37,699 nucleotides of DNA from Cognatilysobacter terrigena (GTDB lineage: Bacteria > Pseudomonadota > Gammaproteobacteria > Xanthomonadales > Xanthomonadaceae). Under the pieces are notes generated by a model. That model was given only the letters and a program-made list of their open reading frames with translations. It ran no database searches and was not told the origin of the DNA. Positions 7,909 to 16,519 of this stretch are shown one piece after another. The translations under genes were made by a program, and so were the position numbers. The number at the start of each line of letters is the position of its first letter. Within the stretch, counting starts at the first letter, position 1. The stretch spans positions 1-37,699 of the forward strand of contig NZ_SELT01000027.1 in the NCBI RefSeq assembly GCF_004361065.1. The letters run 5' to 3'.

Positions 7909-8427
7909 TCACGGCTCGCGGCGGTCGTCGACCGTCGCGCGTCCGTCGGCCAGCACGCGGACGGTGATGCGGCGACCGTATTCGCTGTCGGCGGTCGGGC
8001 CGATTTCGCAGCCACACAGCGCCGCCGCGAGCGGTGGAATCGTGTTGCTGTGGCCGACGACGAGCACCGTGCCGCCGCGATGCGCCGTGCGCAGCTGCGA
8101 CGCGAACTCGGCCGCGGGTTTCGCGGCGTCGTAGGTGATGACCGTAAGGCGGTGCGCCGTCGCAACGGGCGCGGCCGTCTGCTGCGTGCGCTTGAAGTTG
8201 CTCGCATACACCGCGGCGAGCGGCGTATCGCGAAGCTTTTTCACCAGTCGCTCGGCACGCTTGAGCCCCGCGGGCGACAGCGGCGGATCGCGCGTGTCGT
8301 CCGCCTTCTCGGCATGGCGCACGAGCACGAAGGTCGCGCTCGGCGATTCGTCGTCGCGCGTCGTCGCGCACGCGCCGAGCACGAGGAGCATGGACAGCGC
8401 GACGAGGCGCAGGAGCGGGCGATGCAC
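7909..8427 (-). CDS. Histidine phosphatase family lipoprotein
   Basis: A phosphoglycerate-mutase-like (histidine phosphatase) domain on a lipoprotein. The catalytic motif VRHAEKAD carries the His that is phosphorylated; the partner His is in VVGHSNTIPPL. The signal peptide MHRPLLRLVALSMLLVLGAC ends in lipobox LGAC (Cys20). I chose the GTG at 8427 because it gives a normal-length lipoprotein signal and has GGGGA about 10 nt upstream. In-frame ATGs at 8460 and 8487 are alternatives but would give an unusually long n-region. The substrate is unknown; small periplasmic members act on phosphate esters or phosphoproteins. It lies directly downstream of mfd. Confidence 0.85.
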   Translation of the reverse strand: MHRPLLRLVALSMLLVLGACATTRDDESPSATFVLVRHAEKADDTRDPPLSPAGLKRAERLVKKLRDTPLAAVYASNFKRTQQTAAPVATAHRLTVITYDAAKPAAEFASQLRTAHRGGTVLVVGHSNTIPPLAAALCGCEIGPTADSEYGRRITVRVLADGRATVDDRREP

Positions 8428-8502
8428 GGCGACGGTTTCCCCAAACCGGAACCGTCGCATCAGAGCCTGTCCGGGGTCGTCGTGCATGTGCAGCTGGTCA
8501 TG

Positions 8503-11500
8503 TCAGCGCGCGGCCAGTGTGATCAGCAGCCCGCGTGCGGCCGCGACGCGTTGGGTGGCGTCGGGCAGGTCCAGCGACAGCTTGAGCTTGTCGGGCCCGT
8601 CCATCTTGTAGAGCTTGGGCTGGCCCTGGATGAGCCTGATGATCGCCATCGGGTCGACGTTCGGCTTTTCGACGAACTGCACGCGGCCCGTCTTCTCGCC
8701 GAGCTCGAGCTTGCGGATGCCGAGGCGCGTCGCGTCGAGCTTGAGTTCGGCGACGGCGAACAGGTTCTTGGCTGCGTCTGGCAGCAAGCCGAAGCGGTCG
8801 ATCATCTCGACCTGCAGTTCGCGCAGCTCGTCGGGGTTCTTCGCGCCGCTGATGCGCTTGTAGAGCGTCAGGCGCGTGTGCACGTCGGGCAGATAGTCGT
8901 CCGGAATCAGCGCGGGCACGTGCAGTTCGACGTCCGCACCCCGCGCCTCGACCATGTCGACGTCGGGCAGCTTGCCCTGGCGGATCGAACGCACCGCGCG
9001 TTCGAGCAGTTCGGTGTAGAGGCTGAAGCCAACCTCCGCCATCTGGCCGCTCTGTTCCTCGCCGAGCAGTTCGCCGGCGCCGCGGATCTCGAGGTCGTGC
9101 GTCGCGAGGGTGAAGCCCGCGCCGAGCTCGTCCATCGCACTGATCGCGTCGAGGCGCTTGCGCGCATCCTCGGTGATCGCCTTGCGGTCGGGAATGACGA
9201 GATAGGCGTACGCACGATGATGCGACCGGCCGACGCGACCGCGCAGCTGGTGCAGCTGCGCGAGGCCGAACTTGTCCGCGCGGTTGATGATGATCGTGTT
9301 CGCGTTCGGGATGTCGATGCCCGATTCGATGATCGTCGTCGACAGCAGCACGTTGAAGCGCTGCTTGTGGAAGTCGAGCATCACGCGTTCCAGCTCGCGT
9401 TCCGGCATCTGCCCGTGCGCGACGCCGATGCGCGCGTCGGGCACCAGCTCCTGCAGCTGGCGCTGCATGCGCTGGATGCTTTCGACGTCGTTGTGCAGGA
9501 AGTACACCTGGCCGCCGCGCGAGAGTTCGCGCTGGAAGGCCTCGCGCAGCTGCGCGTCGTCCCAAGGCACGACGAACGTCTGCACGGCAAGGCGATGCGC
9601 GGGCGGCGTCGCGATGATCGAGAGATCGCGCAGACCCGCCATCGCCATGTTGAGTGTGCGCGGGATCGGCGTCGCGGTGAGCGTCAGCAGATGCACGTTC
9701 GCGCGCAGCGCTTTCAGCGCTTCCTTCTGCCGCACCCCGAAGCGCTGCTCTTCATCGACGATGACGAGGCCGAGATCCTTGAAGCGCACGTCCGGCTGCA
9801 GCAGGCGATGCGTGCCGACGATGACGTCGATCTTGCCTTCCGCAACTTTTTCCAGCTCCGCCGCGATCTCCTTCTTCGACTTGAAGCGCGACAGCACTTC
9901 GACGCGGATCGGCCAGTCGGCGAAGCGGTCGCGGAAGTTGCGGTAGTGCTGCTCGGCAAGCAGCGTCGTCGGCACGAGCAGCGCGACCTGCTTGCCACCG
10001 GCCGCCGCAGTGAACGCCGCGCGCACGGCCACTTCGGTCTTGCCGAAGCCGACGTCGCCGCAGACCACGCGGTCCATCGGCTGGCTCGATTGCAGGTCGA
10101 CGATGACGGACGTGATCGCCGCGGCCTGGTCCGGCGTTTCCTCGAACGGAAATGCCGCGGCGAAGGGCTCGTACATGGCGCGGTCGACGTCGATCGCGAG
10201 GCCTGCGCGCGCTTGGCGCTTGGCCTGGATTTCGAGCAATTCGGCGGCGACGTCGCGGACCTTTTCCGCCGCCTTCTTCTTCGCCTTCTGCCACTGCTCG
10301 CCGCCGAGCGAATGCAGCGGCGCGGTCTCTTCCGACGCGCCCGAATAGCGGTTGATGAGATGCAGCTGCGCGACCGGCACGTACAGCCGGTCGCCCTTGG
10401 CGTATTCGATATCGAGGAATTCGCCGGGCGTGCCGCCGACGTCGAGCGTCACCAGCCCGCGATACCGGCCGACACCGTGATCCTCGTGGACGATCGGCGC
10501 GCCTTCGGTGAGTTCGCCGAGGTCGCGGATGATCGCTTCCGGCTCGCGGCCGACGCGCTTGCGACGGCGCGGCTGGCTCGCGCGCTCCGGGAACAGCTGG
10601 CGCTCGGTGAGGACGGTGAACGTCGGCGTCGAGATCGCGAAGCCGTCGTCGAGCGGGGCGACTGCGATGGCGAACAGTTTCGGCGCCGGTTCCGCGTCGG
10701 CAGGCGCTTCGCGCGTCGCCGGGCCGCGGTCGTGGAATGTCGACCAGTCGGGCAGCACGACCGGTTTCAGGCCGACGGCTTCGAGCAGTTCGAGCAATGC
10801 TTCGCGTCGACCCGCGGAATCCGCCGCGATCAGCACGTCGCCCGGATACGCGTTGAGGAATGACTTCAGCGAATCGCTCGCGGCGGGATCGCGCGGCGCG
10901 AGTGGGAGCGGCATCGCGGGCTGGTCGCCGAGCGGTTGCGCGCGATCGAGCTGCGCATGGTTCGCGCCGCAGACCTCGACGCGCGAGGTCTCGTTGAAGA
11001 TGCCGCGTAGTGCGTCGGGTGCGAGATAGAGCTCCGCCGGCGGCAGCACCGGACGCTCGACATCGTGGCGTCGCTGCTCGTAACGCTCGCCGGTCTGCGT
11101 CCAGAACTGGTCGGCGGCTTCGAAGCTGCCGTCGGTGACGATGGGCAGCACGCCCGTCGCCATGTAGTCGAACAGCGTCGCCGTCTCGTCGAAGAACAGC
11201 GGCAGGTAGTACTCGACGCCGCTGGGCGCGTGGCCGGACTTCAGGTCCTGGTAGAGCGCGCTGCGACGCGTGTCGACATCGAAACGCTCGCGCAGTCGTT
11301 CGAGTGCGCCCTTGAGCGCGGCTTCGTCGAGCGGAAGTTCGCGGCCGGGCAGCAGATGGATGCGATCCATCTTTTCGAGCGAACGCTGCGACTCGGGATC
11401 GAACACGCGGATGGTGTCGATCTCGTCGTCGAGCATTTCGACGCGGAACGGCTGGTCCGAACCCATCGGGTAGACGTCGAGCAGGCCGCCGCGCACGGCG

Positions 11501-12018
11501 AAATCGCCCGGATCCAGCACCTGCGGCACGTTGCGGTAACCGGCGGCTTCGAGGCGGCGCTTTTCGTCGTCGAGATCGAGTCGCTGGCCGACGCGCACGT
11601 CGAAGCTGCCGCCGACCACGTGCTTCGGCGGCGCAAGACGCTGCATGAGCGTCTGCACCGGCAGCACGACCACGCCGCGCTTGAGCTGCGGCAGGCGGTG
11701 CAGCGTCGCAAGGCGCTGGCTGACGATGTCGGGGTGCGGGCTGAACGCGTCGTAGGGCAGCGTTTCCCAGTCGGGGAACGCGAGGACGGGCATGTCGCCT
11801 TCGACGCCGCTACGGGCGCCGAGCAGCGTGCGCAGGTCGCCTTCGAGCTGGTGCGCGGTCTGGTTGTCGCGGGTGATCGCGAGCAGCGGGCCGGGGTGCG
11901 AGGTCGCGGCGGCGGCGATGTGGAAGGCGAGCGCGGAGGTGGAGGCGGGCGCGCGCCACCAGGCGCGCTGCTGGCCGGCCTTCGGCAGCGGCGGGATCGG
12001 GAGGAGGGGGGCAGGCAT
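8503..12018 (-). CDS. mfd: Transcription-repair coupling factor Mfd
   Basis: A 1171-aa superfamily 2 translocase (E. coli Mfd has 1148 aa) that removes RNA polymerase stalled at DNA lesions and recruits UvrA. The N-terminal UvrB-like module is followed by the RNA polymerase-interacting domain (VHEDHGVGRYRGL), then the RecG-like motor with Walker A GDVGFGKTEV near residue 652, DEEQ near 755 and the LTLTATPIPRTLNMA segment. The second motor lobe has STTIIESGIDIPNANT and QLRGRVGRS. The C-terminal TRCF domain is complete. A TAGAAT box (12034-12029) lies just upstream of the ATG, without a clear -35. Confidence 0.97.
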   Translation of the reverse strand: MPAPLLPIPPLPKAGQQRAWWRAPASTSALAFHIAAAATSHPGPLLAITRDNQTAHQLEGDLRTLLGARSGVEGDMPVLAFPDWETLPYDAFSPHPDIVSQRLATLHRLPQLKRGVVVLPVQTLMQRLAPPKHVVGGSFDVRVGQRLDLDDEKRRLEAAGYRNVPQVLDPGDFAVRGGLLDVYPMGSDQPFRVEMLDDEIDTIRVFDPESQRSLEKMDRIHLLPGRELPLDEAALKGALERLRERFDVDTRRSALYQDLKSGHAPSGVEYYLPLFFDETATLFDYMATGVLPIVTDGSFEAADQFWTQTGERYEQRRHDVERPVLPPAELYLAPDALRGIFNETSRVEVCGANHAQLDRAQPLGDQPAMPLPLAPRDPAASDSLKSFLNAYPGDVLIAADSAGRREALLELLEAVGLKPVVLPDWSTFHDRGPATREAPADAEPAPKLFAIAVAPLDDGFAISTPTFTVLTERQLFPERASQPRRRKRVGREPEAIIRDLGELTEGAPIVHEDHGVGRYRGLVTLDVGGTPGEFLDIEYAKGDRLYVPVAQLHLINRYSGASEETAPLHSLGGEQWQKAKKKAAEKVRDVAAELLEIQAKRQARAGLAIDVDRAMYEPFAAAFPFEETPDQAAAITSVIVDLQSSQPMDRVVCGDVGFGKTEVAVRAAFTAAAGGKQVALLVPTTLLAEQHYRNFRDRFADWPIRVEVLSRFKSKKEIAAELEKVAEGKIDVIVGTHRLLQPDVRFKDLGLVIVDEEQRFGVRQKEALKALRANVHLLTLTATPIPRTLNMAMAGLRDLSIIATPPAHRLAVQTFVVPWDDAQLREAFQRELSRGGQVYFLHNDVESIQRMQRQLQELVPDARIGVAHGQMPERELERVMLDFHKQRFNVLLSTTIIESGIDIPNANTIIINRADKFGLAQLHQLRGRVGRSHHRAYAYLVIPDRKAITEDARKRLDAISAMDELGAGFTLATHDLEIRGAGELLGEEQSGQMAEVGFSLYTELLERAVRSIRQGKLPDVDMVEARGADVELHVPALIPDDYLPDVHTRLTLYKRISGAKNPDELRELQVEMIDRFGLLPDAAKNLFAVAELKLDATRLGIRKLELGEKTGRVQFVEKPNVDPMAIIRLIQGQPKLYKMDGPDKLKLSLDLPDATQRVAAARGLLITLAAR

Positions 12019-12063
12019 CAGGCGCGCGATTCTACTGAACCGCGTCGCACGCCCTGAGCATGG

Positions 12064-12603
12064 TCATCGGCGCGGGAGTTCGAGCGCGACGCGCGCCAGC
12101 GACGGATCGCCCGCGCCGTCGATGCGCCGGAAGCCCAGCGAGTCGGCGAGGGTGAGCACGTCGGCGTCCTGCGGTAGGTCGCCGCGCAGCACGCCCAGCC
12201 CGCGGCTGCGCGCCCACTTGGCGATGCGCGTCAGCAGGTAACGGCGCATGCCCATGCCGGCGACGAACCGACTGACGAGCAGCGTGAAATCGCCCTCGTG
12301 CGCGGCCGCGTCGGTGCGCACGTAGGCGAGCGCGGCCACGAGCGCTTCGCCCGGGGCGTCGAGGTCGGTCGCGACCAGCGTGAACTCGGTGCGCGGATTT
12401 GGGCGAGCGAGGCGTTCGGCGTCGGTCGGCGTCATGTCGCGCCCGCCGGTCAGCGGCGCGCGCGTGGGTTCGGGTTCCAGCAGCGCGAAACCGGCACGGA
12501 GCGGCTCGGCGTCCTCGGGACGGATGGGGCGGATGAGCACCTCGCGGCCGTTCGGCAGGCGGTGGCGTTCGTGCCAGGGGGGAAGACGGTCGCGCGCAGC
12601 CAT
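12064..12603 (-). CDS. GNAT-like acetyltransferase domain protein
   Basis: A 179-aa protein with weak but consistent resemblance to the GNAT N-acetyltransferase fold. It opens with NGREVLIRPIRPEDAEPL, typical of the first strand and helix of GNAT domains related to the Pat-type acetyltransferase module. A central strand (DFTLLVS) is followed by VAGMGMRRYLLTRIAKWA, in the place of the acetyl-CoA pyrophosphate-binding loop and helix, and SLGFRRI near the end. The loop departs from the usual Q/RxxGxG/A. The substrate is unknown. It precedes mfd by 45 nt on the same strand and is divergent from chrA. Confidence 0.72.
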   Translation of the reverse strand: MAARDRLPPWHERHRLPNGREVLIRPIRPEDAEPLRAGFALLEPEPTRAPLTGGRDMTPTDAERLARPNPRTEFTLVATDLDAPGEALVAALAYVRTDAAAHEGDFTLLVSRFVAGMGMRRYLLTRIAKWARSRGLGVLRGDLPQDADVLTLADSLGFRRIDGAGDPSLARVALELPRR

Positions 12604-12700
12604 CGGCCGATCGTTCCAGAATGCGCGTGAGCCTTCCGTCGTCTGGAGTCCGCTTGGTCCGTGTCGATCGCTACCGCCGTTTGACCGCCCGACACGTTCC

Positions 12701-13954
12701 ATGACGGACGCCGCCGTTCGACCCACCTTCGCCGCTGCACTGCGCTTCTGGCTGCTGCTGGGCTGCATCAGCTTCGGCGGTCCGGCGGGACAGATCGCGA
12801 TCATGCACACCGAGCTCGTCGACCGCCGCCGCTGGGTCGACGAAGGCGCATTCACCCGCGCGCTCGACGTCTGCATGCTCCTGCCCGGTCCCGAAGCGAT
12901 GCAGCTGGCGACGTGGATCGGCTGGCGGCTGCACGGGCTGCGCGGCGGGCTGCTCGCGGGCGCGCTGTTCGTCCTCCCGGCGTCGCTGCTGCTGGCGGGG
13001 CTGTCCTGGATGTATTTCGCGGGCCAGGCGATTCCGGCGGTGGGCGGCATCGTCTTCGGCCTGCAGGCGGCGGTGCTCGGGTTGTTGGCGGCAGCGCTCG
13101 AGCGGCTCGGGCGGCGCGTCTTGAAGACGGCGACGTCGCGCCTGCTGGCGGTCGGGTCGCTCCTCGCGGTCGCGGTGCTCCACGTTCCGTTCCCGTGGGT
13201 GATGCTGGCGGCCGCGGTGATCGGATGGTGGGTGGGGCGCAGGCGCAACCACGACGCCCTGCCGTCATCGCACAGCCCGACGCCCTCGATCGCCCGCACG
13301 CTCGGCGTCTTCGCCGCAATGGCGACGCTCTGGCTCGCGCCGCTCGCGGCAGTCGCCGTCTGGCTGGGCCGCGACAGCACGAGCTTCGCCGTCGGCGCCT
13401 TCCTGTCGCGCGCATCGTTGCTCACCTTCGGCGGCGCGTACGCCGTGCTGCCCTACGTCGCCGACCACGCGGTGCACGCGTACGGCTGGCTGTCGACCGA
13501 TCGCATGATGGCCGGCCTCGCGCTGGCCGAAACCACGCCTGGCCCGTTGCTGCTGGTGCTGGAGTACGTCGGCTTCGCGGCGGGCTGGACGCATCCGGAT
13601 CTTCCGTCGACGACCGGCTCCGCGCTGCTCGCCGCCGCAGTCGCGGTGTGGGCGAGCTTCCTGCCCAGCCTCGTGCTCGTGCTGACGCTGGCGCCGTGGG
13701 TCGACCGCGTGGGTCGCTGGCGCGCCGCCGCGGCCGCGCTATCGGGCATCACTGCCGCGGTGGTCGGCGTGATCGCGCAGCTCGCGTTGTGGTTTGGCGC
13801 CACGCTGCTGACGCGGGTGGACGTCGCGCACGCGGTGGTCGCCGTGGTGCTCGCGGCGGGCGTGTTCATCGGGACGCGGCGTGGCGTGGCGGTGTACGCC
13901 CTGGTTCCGGCCTGCGGCGTGGTCGGCATGCTGGTCGACATGGCGCTGCGCTGA
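12701..13954 (+). CDS. chrA: Chromate transporter ChrA
   Basis: A 417-aa polytopic inner-membrane protein of the long CHR family, which exports chromate. Two homologous halves are visible: SFGGPAGQIAIMH in the N-terminal half and TFGGAYAVLPYVADHAV in the C-terminal half, each near the start of a set of hydrophobic segments. Further motifs are LLPGPEAMQLATWIG and ETTPGPLLLVLEYVG. The halves are joined by a hydrophilic stretch (about 185-205). The ATG at 12701 gives a normal N-terminus; no strong ribosome-binding site is seen. No chrB regulator gene is nearby. Actual chromate transport is inferred from the family. Confidence 0.92.
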   Translation: MTDAAVRPTFAAALRFWLLLGCISFGGPAGQIAIMHTELVDRRRWVDEGAFTRALDVCMLLPGPEAMQLATWIGWRLHGLRGGLLAGALFVLPASLLLAGLSWMYFAGQAIPAVGGIVFGLQAAVLGLLAAALERLGRRVLKTATSRLLAVGSLLAVAVLHVPFPWVMLAAAVIGWWVGRRRNHDALPSSHSPTPSIARTLGVFAAMATLWLAPLAAVAVWLGRDSTSFAVGAFLSRASLLTFGGAYAVLPYVADHAVHAYGWLSTDRMMAGLALAETTPGPLLLVLEYVGFAAGWTHPDLPSTTGSALLAAAVAVWASFLPSLVLVLTLAPWVDRVGRWRAAAAALSGITAAVVGVIAQLALWFGATLLTRVDVAHAVVAVVLAAGVFIGTRRGVAVYALVPACGVVGMLVDMALR

Positions 13955-14007
13955 CGCCACGTCGGGCATTGGTAGACTCGCCGGCCTCATACGAAACGGG
14001 ACGATCC

Positions 14008-14940
14008 ATGGCCGGCGGCGGCGATTCCACCCGCGCGATCTTCTTCGCGCTCGGCGCGAACCTCGCGATTGCGGCGTCGAAAGGCGCGGCGGCATTCTTC
14101 ACCGGGTCGAGCGCGATGCTCGCCGAAACCGTGCACTCGGTGGCCGACTGCGGCAACCAGGTGCTGCTGCTGATCGGCGTCCGCCAGTCGCAGAAGCCGC
14201 CATCGCCGAACTATCCGCTGGGTTACGGCAAGGCGATCTACTTCTGGTCGTTCCTGGTCGCGGTGATGCTGTTCACCATCGGCGGCATGTTTTCGCTGTA
14301 CGAGGGCATCCACAAGCTCACCAGCGCCGAGCCGCTGAAGGACTGGTGGTGGGCCGCGGGCGTGCTGACCTTCGGCGTGATCGCGGAAGGCATCTCGATG
14401 CGCGCCTGCATGCAGGAAGTGAACAAGGCGCGCGGCGGACGTTCGCTGGCGCAGTGGTTCCGCGAGACCCGGCAGGGCGAATTGCTCGTGATCTTCGGCG
14501 AGGATCTCGCCGCGCTCGCGGGTTTGGTGCTGGCGCTGGTCGCGGTGATGCTGTCGGTGATCACCGGCAATCCGATCTGGGATGCGATCGGCACGATCGG
14601 CATCGGCGTGCTGCTCATCGTGGTCGCGGTGATGGTCGGCATCGGCATCAAGGCGATGCTGATCGGCCAGAGCATGGATCCGCTGCGCGAGCGCGAGCTC
14701 TGCGATTTCCTCAAGGCGCGGCCGGAGATCGAGCGCGTGCTCAATCTCATCACCGTGCAGCTCGGCAGCCATGCGGTGGTGTCGGTGCAGGCACAGATGC
14801 GCGAGACGGCGAATGCCGTGTCGATGGTGCACGCGATCAACACCGTCGAGCGCGAGATGAAGGCGTTGTTCCCGGAAGTGCGCTGGAGCTTCTTCGAGCC
14901 CGACCTGCCGGACACGTCCGGCGTCGCGGTCAACGACTGA
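14008..14940 (+). CDS. Cation diffusion facilitator family transporter (SLC30A9-like)
   Basis: A 310-aa inner-membrane transporter with about six membrane segments and a cytoplasmic C-terminal domain, expected to export divalent metal by proton antiport. The first metal-site motif is present as His43-xxx-Asp47 (HSVAD). The second, normally HxxxD in the fifth membrane helix, is replaced by Glu165-Asp166 (FGEDLAALAG), a pattern I associate with the SLC30A9-like branch. The substrate is therefore uncertain. GGGA lies upstream of the ATG at 14008, and the gene is 53 nt after chrA, possibly a metal-efflux pair. Its stop abuts the stop of the converging rlmJ. Confidence 0.9.
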   Translation: MAGGGDSTRAIFFALGANLAIAASKGAAAFFTGSSAMLAETVHSVADCGNQVLLLIGVRQSQKPPSPNYPLGYGKAIYFWSFLVAVMLFTIGGMFSLYEGIHKLTSAEPLKDWWWAAGVLTFGVIAEGISMRACMQEVNKARGGRSLAQWFRETRQGELLVIFGEDLAALAGLVLALVAVMLSVITGNPIWDAIGTIGIGVLLIVVAVMVGIGIKAMLIGQSMDPLRERELCDFLKARPEIERVLNLITVQLGSHAVVSVQAQMRETANAVSMVHAINTVEREMKALFPEVRWSFFEPDLPDTSGVAVND

Positions 14941-15807
14941 TCAGGCCGGCGCCTTCAGCCATTCCACGCGCCACGATGCGCCCGTGCCTTCGCCGAGCAG
15001 GTCGGCGAGCACGGGCAGCAGCTCGCGCATGCGCGCGTCGAACTGCCACGGCGCATTGAGCAGCATCAGGCCGCTGCCGTTCATGCGCAGCGGCGAGTCG
15101 TCGGGCCGCACGAGCAGTTCGACGAGAAGCACCGACTTCGCCGGCATCGTCGCCATCGAGCGATAGGTGCGCTGCAGCGCGCGGCGCTGCTTGATCGGGT
15201 ACCAGAGCGCGTAGGTGCCCTGCGGCCAGCGCTCGAGCGCATCGCGCAGCGCGCGGAGCGCGGTGGTGAATTCTTCGAGTTGCGCTTCGAACGGCGGGTC
15301 GATCAGCACCAGCCCGCGGCCGAAGCGCTCGTTGCCGAGGCGCGGCGGCAGGAGCGCGTGCATCGCGCTGTAGCCATCGCGCGCATGCACGGCGACGCGC
15401 GCGTCCCCACCGATCGACGCCTTCAGCGCCTCCGCCTCCTCCGGCTGAAGCTCGCAGCAGGCGATGCGGTCCTGCACGCGCAGCGCATGCGCGAGCAGCC
15501 ACGGCGAACCCGGATACGCCATCGGCCCGTGCACCTGCCGGCAGGCCGAGATCGCGTCGACGTACATACGCAGCGGCGCGGGCTCCGTGCCCGGCTGCAG
15601 GCGGTCGATGGCGTCGATGCCGCCCGCTGCCTCGCCGGTGCGCTTGGCCTGCGCGGCGTCGAGCCAGTACATGCCGCGGCCGGCGTGGGTGTCGAGCGCG
15701 AACAGGGGCGTCGGCTTGGCGACGAGGGCGTCGCAGAGCGCGAGCATCGCGGCGTGCTTGAGCACGTCGGCGTGGTTGCCGGCATGGAAGGCGTGGCGAT
15801 AGTTCAT
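14941..15807 (-). CDS. rlmJ: 23S rRNA (adenine2030-N6)-methyltransferase RlmJ
   Basis: A 288-aa S-adenosylmethionine-dependent enzyme that methylates A2030 of 23S rRNA (E. coli RlmJ has 280 aa). It begins with the family signature MNYRHAFHAGNHADVLKH and continues with the SAM-binding DTHAGRGMYWL near residue 40. The catalytic motif VLIDPPFE follows near 190, then TYALWYPIKQRR. Motif DPPF is the expected N6-adenine signature. The start is the ATG at 15807; creB starts 48 nt away on the opposite strand. Its stop codon directly abuts that of the CDF transporter, with no room for a separate terminator. Confidence 0.95.
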   Translation of the reverse strand: MNYRHAFHAGNHADVLKHAAMLALCDALVAKPTPLFALDTHAGRGMYWLDAAQAKRTGEAAGGIDAIDRLQPGTEPAPLRMYVDAISACRQVHGPMAYPGSPWLLAHALRVQDRIACCELQPEEAEALKASIGGDARVAVHARDGYSAMHALLPPRLGNERFGRGLVLIDPPFEAQLEEFTTALRALRDALERWPQGTYALWYPIKQRRALQRTYRSMATMPAKSVLLVELLVRPDDSPLRMNGSGLMLLNAPWQFDARMRELLPVLADLLGEGTGASWRVEWLKAPA

Positions 15808-15855
15808 GGGGATAGGGTACGCGGTGGCACACTGGCGGCCGCAACGGAGGGGCAC

Positions 15856-16518
15856 ATGGGGCGGATCCTGCTGGTCGAGGACGAGAGCGCGATCGCGCGG
15901 ACGGTCGAGTTCGCGCTGCGCGAGGACGGGTTCGAGGTCGAGCACGCGCTCACCGGCGGCGACGCGCTGCGTCTCGCCGCGGCCGGCACGCACGACCTCG
16001 CGATCCTCGACGTCGGCCTGCCCGACATCGGCGGCTTCGCGCTCTGCCGCGAGCTGCGCCGCGGGCGCGACCTGCCGGTGATCTTCCTCACCGCGCGCGA
16101 TGCCGAGGCGGACCGCGTGCTCGGCTTCGAGATCGGCGCGGACGACTACGTCGCGAAACCCTTCTCGCCGCGCGAACTCGTCGCCCGCGTGCGCGCCGTG
16201 CTTCGTCGCAGCCGCGGCGCCGCACCCACCGGCGCCTTCGTGCACGACGCCGACGGACATCGCATCAGCTGGCGCGGCCGCGTGCTGGACCTCACGCGCT
16301 ACGAATACGGTCTGCTCGCCGCGCTGCTGCAGCGACCGGGCGCGATCCTCTCGCGCGCGCAGCTGATGGATCGCGTCTGGGGCACCGACAGCGACAGCAC
16401 CGATCGAACGGTCGACACCCACATCAAGACGCTGCGCGCGAAGTTGCGCGACGTCGATCCGGACGCCGACCCGATCCGCACGCAGCGCGGTCTCGGCTAC
16501 TCGCTGCACGTCGACTGA
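15856..16518 (+). CDS. creB: Response regulator CreB
   Basis: A 220-aa OmpR-family regulator. The receiver domain has the acidic pair in VEDE, phospho-acceptor Asp52 (ILDVGLPD) and Lys101 (VAKPFS). The C-terminal winged helix includes LTRYEYGLLAALLQRPG and TVDTHIKTLRAKL. Neighbouring creC and creD identify it as CreB (BlrA type), which binds TTCAC-N6-TTCAC direct repeats; such a repeat lies before creD. GGAGG sits 7 nt before the ATG at 15856. Its stop is followed by the creC ATG after one nt. In related bacteria the system responds to cell-wall and beta-lactam stress. Confidence 0.9.
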   Translation: MGRILLVEDESAIARTVEFALREDGFEVEHALTGGDALRLAAAGTHDLAILDVGLPDIGGFALCRELRRGRDLPVIFLTARDAEADRVLGFEIGADDYVAKPFSPRELVARVRAVLRRSRGAAPTGAFVHDADGHRISWRGRVLDLTRYEYGLLAALLQRPGAILSRAQLMDRVWGTDSDSTDRTVDTHIKTLRAKLRDVDPDADPIRTQRGLGYSLHVD

Positions 16519-16519
16519 C

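Noticed and set aside
7696-10863. Very long open frame (over 1000 codons) on the plus strand
   Set aside because: It is antisense to mfd and the phosphatase gene. Its Arg/Ala/Asp-rich composition is the usual shadow of a GC-rich gene, while mfd shows all family motifs.
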